Part shown: one piece after another, positions 10,673 to 21,431 of the stretch
Numbering within the stretch: position 1 is the first letter of the stretch
How the letters are laid out: each line of letters opens with the position of its first letter
The notes under the pieces: generated by a model
What the model was told of the DNA's origin: nothing
Seen by the model: only the letters and a program-made list of their open reading frames with translations
Databases searched by the model: none
Assembly: GCA_037127255.1 (NCBI GenBank)
Contig: JBANSL010000003.1
Location: 18,293,314 to 18,357,313, forward strand
From: Persicaria tinctoria
Taxonomy: Eukaryota > Streptophyta > Magnoliopsida > Caryophyllales > Polygonaceae
Direction: 5' to 3'
DNA: 64,000 nt
Program-made: the position numbers and the translations under genes

Positions 10673-12568
10673 TCACTGCTGCATATCGTCCCTGCGCGGG
10701 AGGCCATGCTTATCCTCCGTCTCCAATTCTTCTCCCATCGGTACAGCCTCAATATGCTCCGGATTGCCGCCCTCCTTCATAACAACTTGGTTTTGTGCCC
10801 GAGAGGGATCCTCAACACATGATCTGTCCTCCCCGATACACCCACTGGTGTTCTGAGCCAAAGAAGGATTCTCCGGGAGGTCAACCTGTTGATCAGCAGC
10901 TGTCGAGATGTTCGAGGCAGCGCCCGTAACTTCTTTCTTAGTTTCTGTCTGGTCCATCTCGTCCTCCGTCTGAAACCTTCTCCTCTTACCGATCACCGTG
11001 TCACCTACAACTTCTTCCTCTTCAATCTTCTTGAGCGCTTTCTTCCTTGCCGTACTCCTGTTCTTATTTTTCGTTTTGTTGTTGGATTTAGTACCTGATG
11101 TGCTTGCTTCGTTCTCCTTACTGGTGAATATAGTGATGACTTGGACTCTTTGCTTCTCTTCCCCTCTGGTTTCTTTGCCAGTTTTCCTGTCTCTGGTACC
11201 ATTCTGATTGGTGGTCTTCTCAGCACTCTCACCTCTGCCAGACTTACTCTGTTCCCCCACAGCATCCCCCTCCTTCACGCTCCCTAGTGCCTCAAACATG
11301 TTGCTAGTTTTGTACTGTTTTTTATCCTGTGCTCCATGCATCCCGGCCTTGACCTTAGTCTGTCTGTTAGCGCTGTTGTAATGCTCACCAAAACCATTGC
11401 CAGCTTTTCCAGTGTACTGACCTCTCCCGTGGGTCTTATTCTTCTGTCCTACAGGCTTCTTCTGAGGGTGCATCCAAGGACCGTACTCCGATCCTTTCTT
11501 CGAGTCCCCAGTGTTGAACATCTTTGCCTTGCCAGCTCTGGCCTCCGTCTGTTCCCCATTCTCCCTTGTTCTTTCTCCCGTACCGTCTTGAGCAGACCCA
11601 CTCTCTATCCTCAGAATAAATGGGCAATGCGCAGCATAATGGCCATATCTCCCGCAACTATAGCAGATTGTTTGTAGGCCCTCGTATTCAATAGGACATC
11701 TTCTGCCATTAATGAAAATAGCTTTCCTCAGCGGTTTCCCAAGATCGATCTCTACGCACACCCGGGCAAATCTTCCTCTGTTCAAATACAGCGTCTTAGG
11801 GTCAACCACAATTGGTTTCCCTACCCCGGCTGCCATTTTCCATAGTATAGATTCCTCGTACCATTGGATAGGGACTTCGGTGATCCTTAGCCAAATAGGG
11901 GCGGAGGTGATCGGTTCTGTATGGGAGAACTCCGGTGACCACTTTCGCATGATCAAACATCTTCCAAAGATAGACCATGGTCCCCCGGTAAGCACATTTG
12001 TCAGATCGTTTTCATTGTCAAACCGTGCCATAAAGTATTCATTAGGTAAATCAATGATCTGCACACTATTCCCTAGTTTCCATAGTTCCCTGACTTTCCT
12101 TTCCATAACTGGAAACGCTACTGGGAACCCTAGCACTTTGAAAACAATGGCGTTTCTCCACGCATCTTCCAGCAGTGCGGCAACATCATTGGCCACTGTG
12201 ATAACCGGATCCCCATCCGGACCAAAAGGGTACTCAGTGGTGATCTTTCCGTCAAAGGAGTTTCGGTGCAGCAGTGGTTTGGGTGAACCGCCAGCACAAC
12301 CTCCTTTCGCCACTTCCATCCAAGAAAGATTCCGTTTCTGAGACCCTCGACCCGAGCCGGTCTGGGCCGTCCCAGAAGTTTCTGAATCAGCACTTCCTTT
12401 TCCTATCGCAAACTGTAATGGGATATCCGCAGAGAAACTGCTGCCCACAGGGCTATTACCACTTACATGATTTCCATCGACCATAACTGCATCTTGGTGA
12501 GTGTCCTTCGTCGTGTCTGTAACCGGCGGAGTGGCTTGGCCCCCCGTCTCCGGGGCTCCGCCGTCCAT
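10673..12568 (-). CDS. LINE ORF1: DUF4283 and zinc-knuckle RNA-binding protein
   Basis: 631 residues. The N-terminus is Gly/Ser/Thr rich. A DUF4283-type domain follows at about 130-220 (VFKVLGFPVAFPVMERKVRELW, FMARFDNENDL, GGPWSIFGRCLIMRKW), then a CCHC knuckle, CYSCGRYGHYAAHCP, near 305. The C-terminus is long, charged and probably disordered (KNKNRSTARKKALKK is a likely nuclear signal). This is the standard ORF1 of plant L1 elements and binds the element RNA. The stop overlaps the extended ORF2 frame, and the ORF2 ATG is 32 bp further on, which suits translation of ORF2 by reinitiation. Confidence 0.9.
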   Translation of the reverse strand: MDGGAPETGGQATPPVTDTTKDTHQDAVMVDGNHVSGNSPVGSSFSADIPLQFAIGKGSADSETSGTAQTGSGRGSQKRNLSWMEVAKGGCAGGSPKPLLHRNSFDGKITTEYPFGPDGDPVITVANDVAALLEDAWRNAIVFKVLGFPVAFPVMERKVRELWKLGNSVQIIDLPNEYFMARFDNENDLTNVLTGGPWSIFGRCLIMRKWSPEFSHTEPITSAPIWLRITEVPIQWYEESILWKMAAGVGKPIVVDPKTLYLNRGRFARVCVEIDLGKPLRKAIFINGRRCPIEYEGLQTICYSCGRYGHYAAHCPFILRIESGSAQDGTGERTRENGEQTEARAGKAKMFNTGDSKKGSEYGPWMHPQKKPVGQKNKTHGRGQYTGKAGNGFGEHYNSANRQTKVKAGMHGAQDKKQYKTSNMFEALGSVKEGDAVGEQSKSGRGESAEKTTNQNGTRDRKTGKETRGEEKQRVQVITIFTSKENEASTSGTKSNNKTKNKNRSTARKKALKKIEEEEVVGDTVIGKRRRFQTEDEMDQTETKKEVTGAASNISTAADQQVDLPENPSLAQNTSGCIGEDRSCVEDPSRAQNQVVMKEGGNPEHIEAVPMGEELETEDKHGLPRRDDMQQ

Positions 12569-12952
12569 GGAACGCGAAGAATAGTGAAGGGCACGCTAGG
12601 GCACACAATCGCAAATCGCCTTTCAAAATCGCCAATCGCCAATCGTCACTCTAAACCTGTACCTATACTAATTCATAATAACCAGTCTGTTTTTCTAATA
12701 AACTATGACACTGGATAATCTCAAAATCTAATTCAGTCTGATAGTTTCAGATCGAGAAATCATAATACTTGAAAGGTCAAAAATTTTAATTTTTAGATGG
12801 GAGTATTAATTAGTGAGAGACGCCCTTCCAAAATGCAAACAAGTAACAAGTAGCTAGGAACAACACAATTCATGATTAAAGTAATTAACACAATATTCAT
12901 CATAATTGATCTCCTCGGAACAACACAATATAAGTCAAGATCAAGAATTGTA

Positions 12953-13178
12953 TTACATTCGTTCAGAAATAGATGTCGTTTGACTTTTTAACACGTTTTT
13001 TTAGGAGCTAAAAATATATAAAATATCAATTTTTTTTAGTAATTTTTCAATATAATATAAATCTTATTAATAATAAGTGTCATATTATTAAAAAAATTAA
13101 AAGTTAATATTTTATATATTTTTTAACTCATTAAATGTGTTAAAAAGTCAAATGATATCTATTTCTGAACGGAGGTAG
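12953..13178. mobile_element. Stowaway-like MITE, copy B1
   Basis: Inverted ends (TTACATTCGTTCAGAAATAG and the complement of CTATTTCTGAACGGAGGTAG) with TA on each side. Subterminal GTTTGACTTTTTAACACG is mirrored by GTGTTAAAAAGTCAAA. 226 bp, AT-rich, non-coding. The related copy B2 is at 25931-26171. Confidence 0.8.
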
Positions 13179-13180
13179 TA

Positions 13181-13662
13181 GTTGTCACGGGAGTGACAAT
13201 CTCATACCTGTTCAGTTGAACTGTTACGGTGATAGGCTCCATCAAGCCACCTTATAAATACAAGGTGAAAACTAGCTGAACCAAAACTTACGCTACATAA
13301 TTGACATTTTCATTATCTTCTTAATTACGATCATTAGGTTGAGATGTTGATAACATGTTAATCCAGTACGTACGTAACAATGAGGAAAAAAGAGCTTCTC
13401 CCTTTGTAGAAATATAAAAATATTACTAGCTACTTGATAAATCTTGAATTATTTACTTTTCTTTTGATATAAGACATGATATTACAATAAATATATTATT
13501 ATAAGTTTTCATTTTCTAAACAAATATAACCAACCATTGATTAATAATTATAATACCATTTTTGTAACATAAATATCAAATAGTTATAATAAAAAATAAT
13601 GCCTTAAAATAATACTCCAAAATTTGAATAATTTATTATTGTAATAATAGTACTACTGGCAT
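13181..13662. other. AT-rich intergenic DNA
   Basis: No gene or clear repeat. A less AT-rich stretch at 13190-13300 contains no motif I recognise. Confidence 0.4.
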
Positions 13663-13665
13663 TAA

Positions 13666-13946
13666 TGGGTGTGTTTGGATTCCATTGCATTTTAATTATA
13701 ATGTAGTTATTTTAGCTCGTTTTATGTGAGCGTTTGGGTGTGCAAATAAAAATCTCATAAAAATTGAGGGAAACGGTAATATAACCAATAATTACATAAA
13801 TCGAGTTAAAATAATTGAATTATATATAATACATCGTGGAATCCAAACAAATACTGAAATTTACACACCTTAAAAATTATGTTAACCAAACATCACCTTA
13901 TCTATTTGCATTATAAACATAATACAATTGGAATCTAAACACACCA
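13666..13946. mobile_element. Tourist/Harbinger-like MITE
   Basis: Inverted ends TGGGTGTGTTTGGATTCCAT and the complement of GGAATCTAAACACACCA, with TAA directly repeated on both sides (13663-13665 and 13947-13949), the 3-bp target typical of PIF/Harbinger. 281 bp, no coding capacity. Confidence 0.8.
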
Positions 13947-13982
13947 TAAGTTAATACATGTATAGAATTTTTAAAAACTGTA

Positions 13983-14228
13983 CTCCCTCTATTCGGTAAA
14001 ATACGTCATTTTAATGTGTTAATTTTGGTCAGGAAAATATACGTCACTGTATGTATTTTGATCTATACTTTACGAAATTATCATTGTAATGACTTGTAGA
14101 CTAATAGTTATAAGTTTTCGAGAAAGTAAAAAATAGTGTAATAAATTAGCGTATCGTAATATATTTGTTGATTTTCCTTGAATTTTGTGTAAGAAGCTAA
14201 GATGATATATTTTGATGAACAGATCGAG
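13983..14228. mobile_element. Stowaway-like MITE, copy C
   Basis: The left end CTCCCTCTATTCGGTAAAAT and the right end (complement of ATTTTGATGAACAGATCGAG) are imperfect inverted repeats. TA precedes the left end; the right flank is CA, so the element or its target site has decayed. AT-rich, non-coding. Confidence 0.5.
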
Positions 14229-14690
14229 CACTAATTAAAAAAGTAAAAAGTCTTAAATCTATTAATTATATATTGTATAATAAAGGAGAAGTAGCTTATG
14301 TTATGTGACAGCTTCTGTGATTTTTAAAATTTTCATACTTAATCAAAACAATATAACAATTAATATATATGTTAAAGATAGATTTTACCAATTTTTTATA
14401 CACCTCGTATAGCAATATATGCTTAAGATAAGATTTTACCCAGATTTATTAGATATCGATATATGTTCAAAGGATTTTACCAAAATTCGATAGATATGTA
14501 TGTATATATTATGTTTTATCTCAATATATATGATATTGTTTATTTACCAAAAAAAAATCTATCAATTCCTTAATATATCATTTTTAACCAATTGGAATTT
14601 TTCTCACTTAATGTAATACAATATAATTTAATCAAATCTTTCATCTTTTTAAAAATCGATTATCCAAAGAAATGAGGTAAGGTCGTATGG
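14229..14690. other. AT-rich intergenic DNA
   Basis: Three similar short phrases (AAGATAGATTTTACC, AAGATAAGATTTTACCC, AAAGGATTTTACC) lie between 14365 and 14480, with repeated GATATATG words. No gene. Confidence 0.4.
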
Positions 14691-14841
14691 TATTTTTTTT
14701 TTTATTAGGAAAAAATTCGGGCGAGCGAGCTCTACCCGATAGCATCCTTACGGATGAGGTCTAAAAGATCAGAATCGTTGTTAATATCGACATCCCAGGC
14801 AGAGTGGCAAAGGTGTGCAACCTTATCAGCCACTCTATTGC

Positions 14842-16839
14842 CTAATCAGGAACATGAAAGAAGGAAACTTCTTTCAAATTCGATAGTAGAATTTTAATAT
14901 CTGATAAAGTCAGTTCGATTTCCCAAGGACAGGTAGATGTATTTTTTAGGTGGTTTATGATTATCATAGAGTCGCCTTCAATGTGGAGTTTATTGATGCG
15001 GAGTTGTAGAGCCTTTTGGATTCCCAGTTTAAGGGCAAGCGCTTCTGCTTTCAACGGACTTTGTTTGCCAAGTTTTTTATAACAGATGTGTATTGGATGT
15101 CCTTCCCAGTCTCGGATTACTACTCCAGCTGAGCTATCGTTGTTTGAAATTGTAGATCCATCAAAATTTAACTTGAAGGTACCCCTAGGGGGTTTTCGCC
15201 AAGTAATGTTACCATGCTTTCTTTTCGGCTTTGGATGCTTGGTGATTCGTCTGCGTAGGAGGAAGTCCTCATCTAGGCAATACTCAAAGTGAGCTGTTTT
15301 ACTCCAATTTTCCTTATGGGTTTTAATGATACGTAATGAACTTTCTCTATGAGGTATGGGGACCTGTCTAAAAACAAATTGGTTTCGAATATACCAAGCA
15401 GTCCACCAAGAAAAGGCAAGCTCCACCTTGGCAACGGATGTAAGCTTGTTTCCGATGAATGAAAGGATTGGTTTTATCTCCCGTGAATGATTTACCATAC
15501 TGGATATAGTTGAGTTTACGTGTGCAGGTAAGCGACAGAGAGGGCGCACATATGGGCATTCTAGTAAGAAGTGAATGTCATCTTCAACTGCACCGTTACA
15601 CAGTTGACAGGTGGAAGGTACAGAAGTCCCACGTTGAGCCAACCTAGAGGTTGTAGGGAGGCCATTCTGACATACTTTCCAAAGAAAGTTTTTGATCTTA
15701 GGCGGAATATCTAAATTCCATATCCAGTTGTTATTATCTATGCTTATTGAGGATTGAGTTGTGGTTAGCTTATATGCACTTGACGTGGTGAACCAACCAG
15801 CCCTATCAGGCCACCAGTATAATCGATCCTCAAAGGGGGAAACGGGAAGAGGAATGTCCATGATTTCTTTGACTACATCATTTGGTAGCGTATTGCTAAG
15901 TTTTTCCGTCCACCATCTACCACCTAAAATATAGTCACTGACGGTTTCTTCTATGTTGTTAATTTGGGGACAATCATCCTTAGATAGCAGAGAGCTTGTA
16001 GTAATCCAATTATCCATCCAAAATTTGATAGATGAACCATTTCCTACTGACCAAATAAGGCCAGTCTTAAACCTATCTATAAGAGTTGTCAGTTTTGCCC
16101 ATTGCCATGAAGAATCTCCACTTCTTACGTATTCAAGGATGTTAGTTGAACGAAGATACTTGTGTTTAATGAGAGACACCCAGACATTATCTGGTTCAGC
16201 CAATATTTTCCAAAGTAGTTTCATTTGAAGGGCTTCATTCATCTCCTTCGATTTCCTAAGCCCAAGTCCCCCATACTTTTTCGGTCTGCAAATCTTATCC
16301 CAGCTGATAAGCGGGCGGTGTTGAAGATCTTTATTCCAAAAGAACATTATGTTAATCTGGTCAAGCTCTTTATGTATCGATGAGGGTAACAAAAAGTTCT
16401 GCATTGTATACAACGGTTTGGCCGATAAGTTTGTATTAATGAGGATTGCACGTCCGTGTTGTGATAGAGCATTAGCACGCCATTTGCTTAGTTGCTCTTT
16501 GGATTGACATATGATGTCTTCAAAAGTATGTTTGTTTACTCTGTCGTTAATAATCAGACATCCAAGGTATTTTTCTAATGAATTTTCATGTCTAATACTT
16601 AAGCAACTGCTAAGTTCTGCGATCCTAGAGTTCGAAATGCCTTTTGTGGCTTGGAAGCTAGATTTATGGTAATTGATTTTTTGTCCAGAAACTTTACAGT
16701 ATGAATCAATTATATCTCTAACTTTCTGTCCCGCGGCAGCACTGCCTCTTGTAAAAATAATGATGTCGTCGGCAAAAGATAGGAAGGGGACCCTAGGTCC
16801 ACTCCTGCCGAAGGAGAATCCGATTGGACTGTTTTCCAC
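14842..16839 (-). pseudogene. LINE ORF2, C-terminal part (RT thumb, zf-RVT, RNase H)
   Basis: 665 residues. Starts just before the RT active site (FLSFADDIIIFTRG), then the conserved YLGCLIIN and GGLGLRKSKEMN regions, the zf-RVT zinc region (CQNGLPTTSRLAQRG...CQLCNG...HFLLECP) and an RNase H domain (KLNFDGSTISNNDSSAG, KAEALALKLG, EGDSMIIINH). The frame stops at HVPD*, before the final RNase H motif, because of a small indel near 14845; the copy at 38 kb continues with LGNRVADKVAHL at that point. Confidence 0.8.
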
Positions 16840-16860
16840 ATTTGTTTCTGCTGAGAGTTT

Positions 16861-17090
16861 TCAAGCTAAAATTTCTGCCCCTAAGATAAACAGGAAAGGA
16901 GATAAAGGATCCCCTTGACGCAGACCACGAGAGGGGAAGAACATATCAGTAGGACCGTTGTTACTAGCACGGAGAAGGACACAGTCGTAACACATTCCAT
17001 AATCCATGTGATGAAAGTGAGGTGGAACCCAAAATTTTCCAAAACCTTTCTTATGAAACTCCAATCAACTCTATCGTACGCTTTCTCCAT
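16861..17090 (-). pseudogene. LINE ORF2, RT palm piece between two frame breaks
   Basis: Short pieces in two frames: [20 protein letters not shown] holds the first RT aspartate region, and [20 protein letters not shown] the following conserved block. Both belong to the same gene as the flanking entries; frameshifts keep them apart. Confidence 0.7.
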
Positions 17091-18199
17091 GTCAAGATTT
17101 CGTGTGCTATTAGAACATTGTCCTGGATGGCCCTGTCAGACACGAATGCACCTTGTAGTGGGTGAATTAGTTTGCCGATAATTGTTTTAATTCTTTCTGT
17201 CAAAATTTTTGAAATGATTATGTATAAGATGGAACATAAGCTGATTGGGCGGTAGTGACTGGTATTGGTAGGGTTATCTCGCTTTGATAGTAGTGATATG
17301 AATGTATGGTTTATTTGTTTAAGGATTTTTCCAGAGTGGAAAAAACTTTTTACAAATCTAATGATAGATAAGCCAACAATATCCCAATATTTCTTATAAA
17401 ATTCGGCTGTAAAGCCATCTGGGCCTGGCGATTTGTTGTTGCCAAGGCTGAAAACAGCTGCCTTAATTTCATTGTTAGATGGGTGTCGAATAAGGTAATT
17501 ATTCTCGTCAGGGGTAATTGAAGGATGTATTAAATTTAACATTTCTTGTAGGAGTCTGTCATCAATCGGCTCCTTTTTTAATCTTTTTTCAAAATCACTC
17601 TTAATTTCATTTCTAATATTTTCTTCTCCTATTATTAAGGTTCCTTCAACAGAGGTTATATTGCGGATTTGTTTTCTATGTCTCCGACCCGAATCAACTC
17701 GATGAAAATAAGTTGTGTTCGAATCAAAAAATTTAAGATGCTTTGTCTTGGCTCTTTGGTTCCAAAAAGTTTTTTGATACAGGAGTAGTTTTTCCTTTTT
17801 TGTAATGAGAAGCTTTTCTCTATTGTTAGTTAGCCCGTTGTTACTTCCCGAAACCGAAGCTTGGATCGTGAGAAGTTCAGTCTCCACCTCATTTAATTGG
17901 CGGAAAATATTTCCGAAGGTTTGTTTATTCCATTCTTTAGCTTTTTTCTTTAGGACTTTATGTTTGAACATCAGCTGAAACATAGTCGAGCCTAAACAAT
18001 TTGCTCGCCAAGATTGTTTAACTATGTTTCTAAAATCCTTCCGATGAAACCAAGCATTCTCAAACTTGAACGGAGGCACTTTGAAAACCGAGCCACACTC
18101 GAGAGATATTGAAATGGGGCAATGGTCAGATGATGAGAAGGCTCCGTTATGAGTGATTAAGTTAGGGAATTTCTGAATGATCTGGTGATGAACAAGCAC
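17051..18199 (-). pseudogene. LINE ORF2, endonuclease end and RT fingers
   Basis: 382 residues with SSDHCPISISL (last endonuclease motif, about residue 25), a Lys-rich linker, then the RT entry motifs NNKSPGPDGFTAEFYKKYW, SHYRPISLCSILY and QGAFVSDRAIQDNVLIAHEI. It goes out of frame at EIL, where a 52-bp segment present in the sister copy (about 40340-40392) is missing. Confidence 0.8.
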
Positions 18200-18304
18200 A
18201 CGGTCAAGTTTTTCGCGAATGGTGTTTTCGTCATCTGGGTTCTTTCTCCAAGTGAATGGGTTCCCAAAGGTAGGTAAATCCAGCAGAGCGCAATCATTTT
18301 TAAA

Positions 18305-18706
18305 TTATAGGAGCCTAGTGAATCGAGCGGAACGAAGGTTAGCACCACCCAGCTTGTCATCACTGCATAGAATTTCATTCAAGTCACCCAAAACAATGCA
18401 AGGAATGGACGAATCCCTCACGATGGATGTTAGGGTTTCCCAAAACGAGTCATTCTCTTGAGGACCCGGCGGCGCGTATACAAACAACAGTAAAGTCATG
18501 AATTTATCATTAATATTCTCATATCTAAGCCCTATAATTCGGGGTAATTGAATTTCCACTGTAATGATTTCATTTGTTAATTGGAATGACTTCCAGAGGA
18601 TACCGAGACCACCCGAACGGCCGGTAGCAGGTGACCAGATAGCCTCGTCAAAACCAGCCGTCTTCCGAATTTTGTCTTCAGGAATGGTTTCCGATTTAGT
18701 TTCCGC
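18305..18706 (-). pseudogene. LINE ORF2, endonuclease piece
   Basis: Reads LAETKSETIPEDK, GRSGGLGILWK, LLLFVYAPPG and VLGDLNEIL, the first two thirds of the AP-type endonuclease without its N-terminal 35 residues. The open frame continues to the right into an unrelated poly(A)/LINE tail, but that part is not LINE coding sequence of this copy. Confidence 0.8.
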
Positions 18707-18770
18707 TAAGTCTTTTTCTTTCTTTTTTTTCTCTTTTTGATGAAAGTAAAAATTCGGTATGGAGTGACCG

Positions 18771-19139
18771 TTAACCGAGAGCATCCCTAAGGATGAGATC
18801 CTGGAGACCAGTATGGTCATAGAGTGAGACGTTATCCGGAGTGTTGTGGCCAAGGTGAGCGACCTTGTCAGCCACAACATTACTAGAACGATGGACATGA
18901 CGAATATTCCATTTCCTGATCCGGCTGAGATATCTTTGAGAGTCTGATATAATCATTTCGATTTCCCAAGGCGGACGCCACTGGTCTAGGATGCTTTTAA
19001 CTACAGTTAAGGAGTCTCCCTCCAGTTCAATGTTATCGTAACCACTTGAAGACGCCCAGCGCGCAGCCTGCCAAGCGACCAAGGCCTCGGTGGTAATTGG
19101 GGTATGGATCCCGCATTTATTATGTTGTATGTGTATCAC
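18771..19139 (-). pseudogene. LINE RNase H domain fragment
   Basis: 122 residues: TTEALVAWQAARWA, IELEGDSLTVVKSIL and HVHRSSNVVADKVAHLGH, the middle and last motifs of a plant LINE RNase H. The first motif lies upstream in another frame (19150-19260, FDGSTQLNGDS-like). Confidence 0.65.
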
Positions 19140-19443
19140 GTTGCCCTCGACATCCCTAGCAACGAATTCATGGCACTGTCTCCATTCAGTTGTGTGGATC
19201 CATCAAAGTTAACTTTGATGCACCTCGTACTTGGTTTTGACCATTTTTCGTTCTTGCTAGTAACTTGCTTACACGGGCGTCTCTGAGTACCTCATTCAGT
19301 CGAGTCAGCTTCATATGCTTTAGCTTTATTCCAATTATCCATCATACTTTTAATAAGATTTTCAAACTCAGTCAACTTAGGGGTCTAACTTTTCTGGAAG
19401 CTGATCTTGTTTCTGACATGCCAAATTGCCCACCAGGAGACCA

Positions 19444-19671
19444 CTAAGATGAGAGAGATGAAGCAGCTATAGAAAGCAACTCACCAACGCTGTTAACATG
19501 AGCTAAATTATTCAGAATGAGGTTCCTTACAGAGGTTATGTTGTGATTGCAGTGTCGGGCGAAGGGGCATTCAATGAACATGTGGTTAGTGTTTTTATAT
19601 GAAGCCCCGCAAAAAACGCAATTAGTAGGTAAATGAATACCATTACGCATCAAGCTCTCCTTTGTAGGCAA
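19444..19671 (-). pseudogene. LINE zf-RVT fragment
   Basis: 75 residues: MPTKESLMRNGIHLPTNCVF plus CGASYKNTNHMFIECPFA. This is the Cys-Cys-His-Cys region between RT and RNase H. Confidence 0.6.
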
Positions 19672-20139
19672 ACCATCGTGGCTCAGTTTCTAAAGAAAGG
19701 ATTTAATTTTAGGTTGTACGTCAAGTTTTCAGATCCAGGAAAAACTCCAGCTTTCCTCATGGGGGTGTTCTGTGAGGAATCTCATGGCACTACTTGTAGT
19801 GAACCACCCATGTTTATCCGGCCACCAGTAGAGTCTATCTTCCACCCTTAAGTTGGGGACAAAGGAATCCAAGACTTTGCCAGCTAAGTCGGGCGGCAGG
19901 TTTTGAAGTAGTTTATCTTTGTTCCAGCTCCCATCCTCTTCTATGTATGCTGAAACCTTCTCCTCTTGAACTTGTAGGGGGTATGTGGAAGAAGATCAAT
20001 TAGGGGTTTGTGGCTAAGCCATCTATCAGTCTAGAAATTTATCGAATGACCGTTACCCACATTCTAAATTAACCCTTCTTTGAATTTCTTTGCCAAGGAG
20101 ATGAGCCTTTCCCATGGCCATGGTACGTTTCCACCTTTC

Positions 20140-20812
20140 TTATAGCTTAGAGGGGGGGGGGGGTTTCCCGTAAGTATTTTTTGAAATTATTCTTACCCAG
20201 ATATTTATTAGTTCCGATAAGATTTTCCATAAAAGTTTCATCTGAAGGGACTCATTCATTTCCTTTAATTTTCTTAAACCCATACCACCATTCTGTTTAG
20301 GTTTACAAATTTTATCCCACCTAATAAGGGGCTTAAAGGACAAGTCTTTATTCCAAAAGAAGGTTTTGTTGATTTGGTCCAACTTTTTATGAATAGAGGC
20401 TGGCAAAAGAAAACTTTGCATGGTGTATACCGGTTTTACCGCAAGATTTGCTCGAATGAGGACCGCCCGTCCTTCCTGAGATAGAGTGTTAGCTCTCCAT
20501 TTTGTTAATTGTTGTTTTGATTTTATGATAATGTCTTCAAATATGTCCTTATTAACTCGGCCGTTAATGATAGGACAACCAAGATATTTTTCCAATGTTG
20601 TTGACATGGGTATTTGCAAGATTCGTTGAATTGTTTCCTTGTTTTGTTCCGGGATTTTTGGAGATGTTTGAAAAGCGGATTTGTGAAAATTAACACTCTG
20701 TCCAGAAAACCGGCAGTAATCATCTATGATTGATTTAATTGTTTGGCACGCTTCAGTGCTACCTTTTGAGAATATAAGCATGTCATTTGCGAAGGCTAGG
20801 GAAGGGTTTTCT
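20140..20812 (-). pseudogene. LINE reverse transcriptase, C-terminal half
   Basis: Reads AFANDMLIFSKGSTEAC, YLGCPIINGRVNKDIFEDII, RAVLIRANLAVKPVYTMQSF and GGMGLRKLKEMNESLQMKLL, the same order as in the other LINEs here. It ends at the G-run frame break near 20150. Confidence 0.75.
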
Positions 20813-21142
20813 TTGTGTTAACTTATCTTGTATTTTGCTTATGTCTTTTGTTTATTTTCCCTATTGTCTTCCTTAATATACGTAGATGTTACGGAGTATA
20901 TATTAGTTCTTTCTTTTTTTAAGAATCTATTATCTAGCTATGACATATTTAGCAATGGAAAATGCTCCTAATACATTAAGTTTTCAACGGATTTGGTGTG
21001 ATAACCTATCAAATTCGTCACATATTGATCGATATGTGTATGTGCGGAGTATTCTTTATATAACTTTGTTACTTAGCATTTAAATATTCGAATATATTTG
21101 TATATCCTTTTCTTCTTTTTTTAGCAAAGTATATCCTTTTCC
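20813..21142. other. AT-rich intergenic DNA
   Basis: Nothing recognisable between the LINE end and the first LTR sequence. Confidence 0.4.
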
Positions 21143-21360
21143 AGGGTATTTCTGTAATTCAGCTTATGAATTTAGGGGCAATTTAGTTAATTTGTGTGAA
21201 ATGTAATTGGGCTTTATATTGCCACAAGCTGTAACCAGAAACCCAAGTAATTCAGTTGAGAGGTTGTTACAAATCATTTCTTCACAAACTTTATCTTCTT
21301 CCTTTTGTGCTTCCATGGACGTTTAGGTTGGGGATTCTCGTTTCTACGAGTTTCTTTACA
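21143..21360 (+). repeat. 5' LTR of the degenerate copia element (start missing)
   Basis: Matches 25643-25856 with scattered substitutions. It ends TTTCTTTACA directly before the primer site. Confidence 0.85.
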
Positions 21361-21431
21361 TGGTATCAGAGCGCACGGTGTGCGATCCGTCGATTGGAAG
21401 CTCTTCTGGAAGGATTTAGGTGACGGTTTCC

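Larger units (their letters stand above)
6452..12687 (-). mobile_element. Full-length L1-type LINE with intact ORF1 and ORF2
   Basis: Flanked by a perfect 17-bp target duplication, TGTTTTTCTAATAAACT, at 6435-6451 and 12688-12704. The poly(A) tail appears as a T run at 6452-6460, immediately inside the left duplication, so the element reads right to left. From 5' to 3': a short 5' leader (12569-12687), ORF1 (12568-10673), a 32-bp spacer, ORF2 (10640-6525), and a short 3' UTR containing AATAAA-like sequence. No frameshift or stop interrupts either ORF. A perfect duplication and open ORFs indicate a recent insertion that may still be competent. The 5' leader is short, so a small 5' truncation cannot be excluded. 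Confidence 0.92.
14691..18706 (-). mobile_element. 5'-truncated L1-type LINE, copy 1 of a two-copy family
   Basis: The poly(A) tail shows as a T run at 14692-14703, so it reads right to left. It begins inside the endonuclease at about 18706 (LAETKSETIPEDK) and runs through reverse transcriptase, zf-RVT and RNase H. The same family is at 37943-44702, and aligned stretches look well over 90 percent identical by eye. Frameshifts near 18300 and 14850 and a 52-bp deletion near 17095 make it dead. No target duplication was found at either end. Confidence 0.85.
18707..20812 (-). mobile_element. 5'-truncated LINE, second family
   Basis: An A-rich tail (T/C-rich on plus, 18712-18740) is followed by the 3' end, RNase H, zf-RVT and the C-terminal half of RT. 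It starts at 20812 inside the RT active-site region. It is related to, but clearly different from, its left neighbour. The RT box reads FANDMLIF, so the first catalytic Asp of FADD is replaced by Asn. A G run of 13 (about 20152-20164) sits at one frame break. Its tail abuts the truncated 5' end of the neighbouring LINE with no spacer. Confidence 0.75.
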
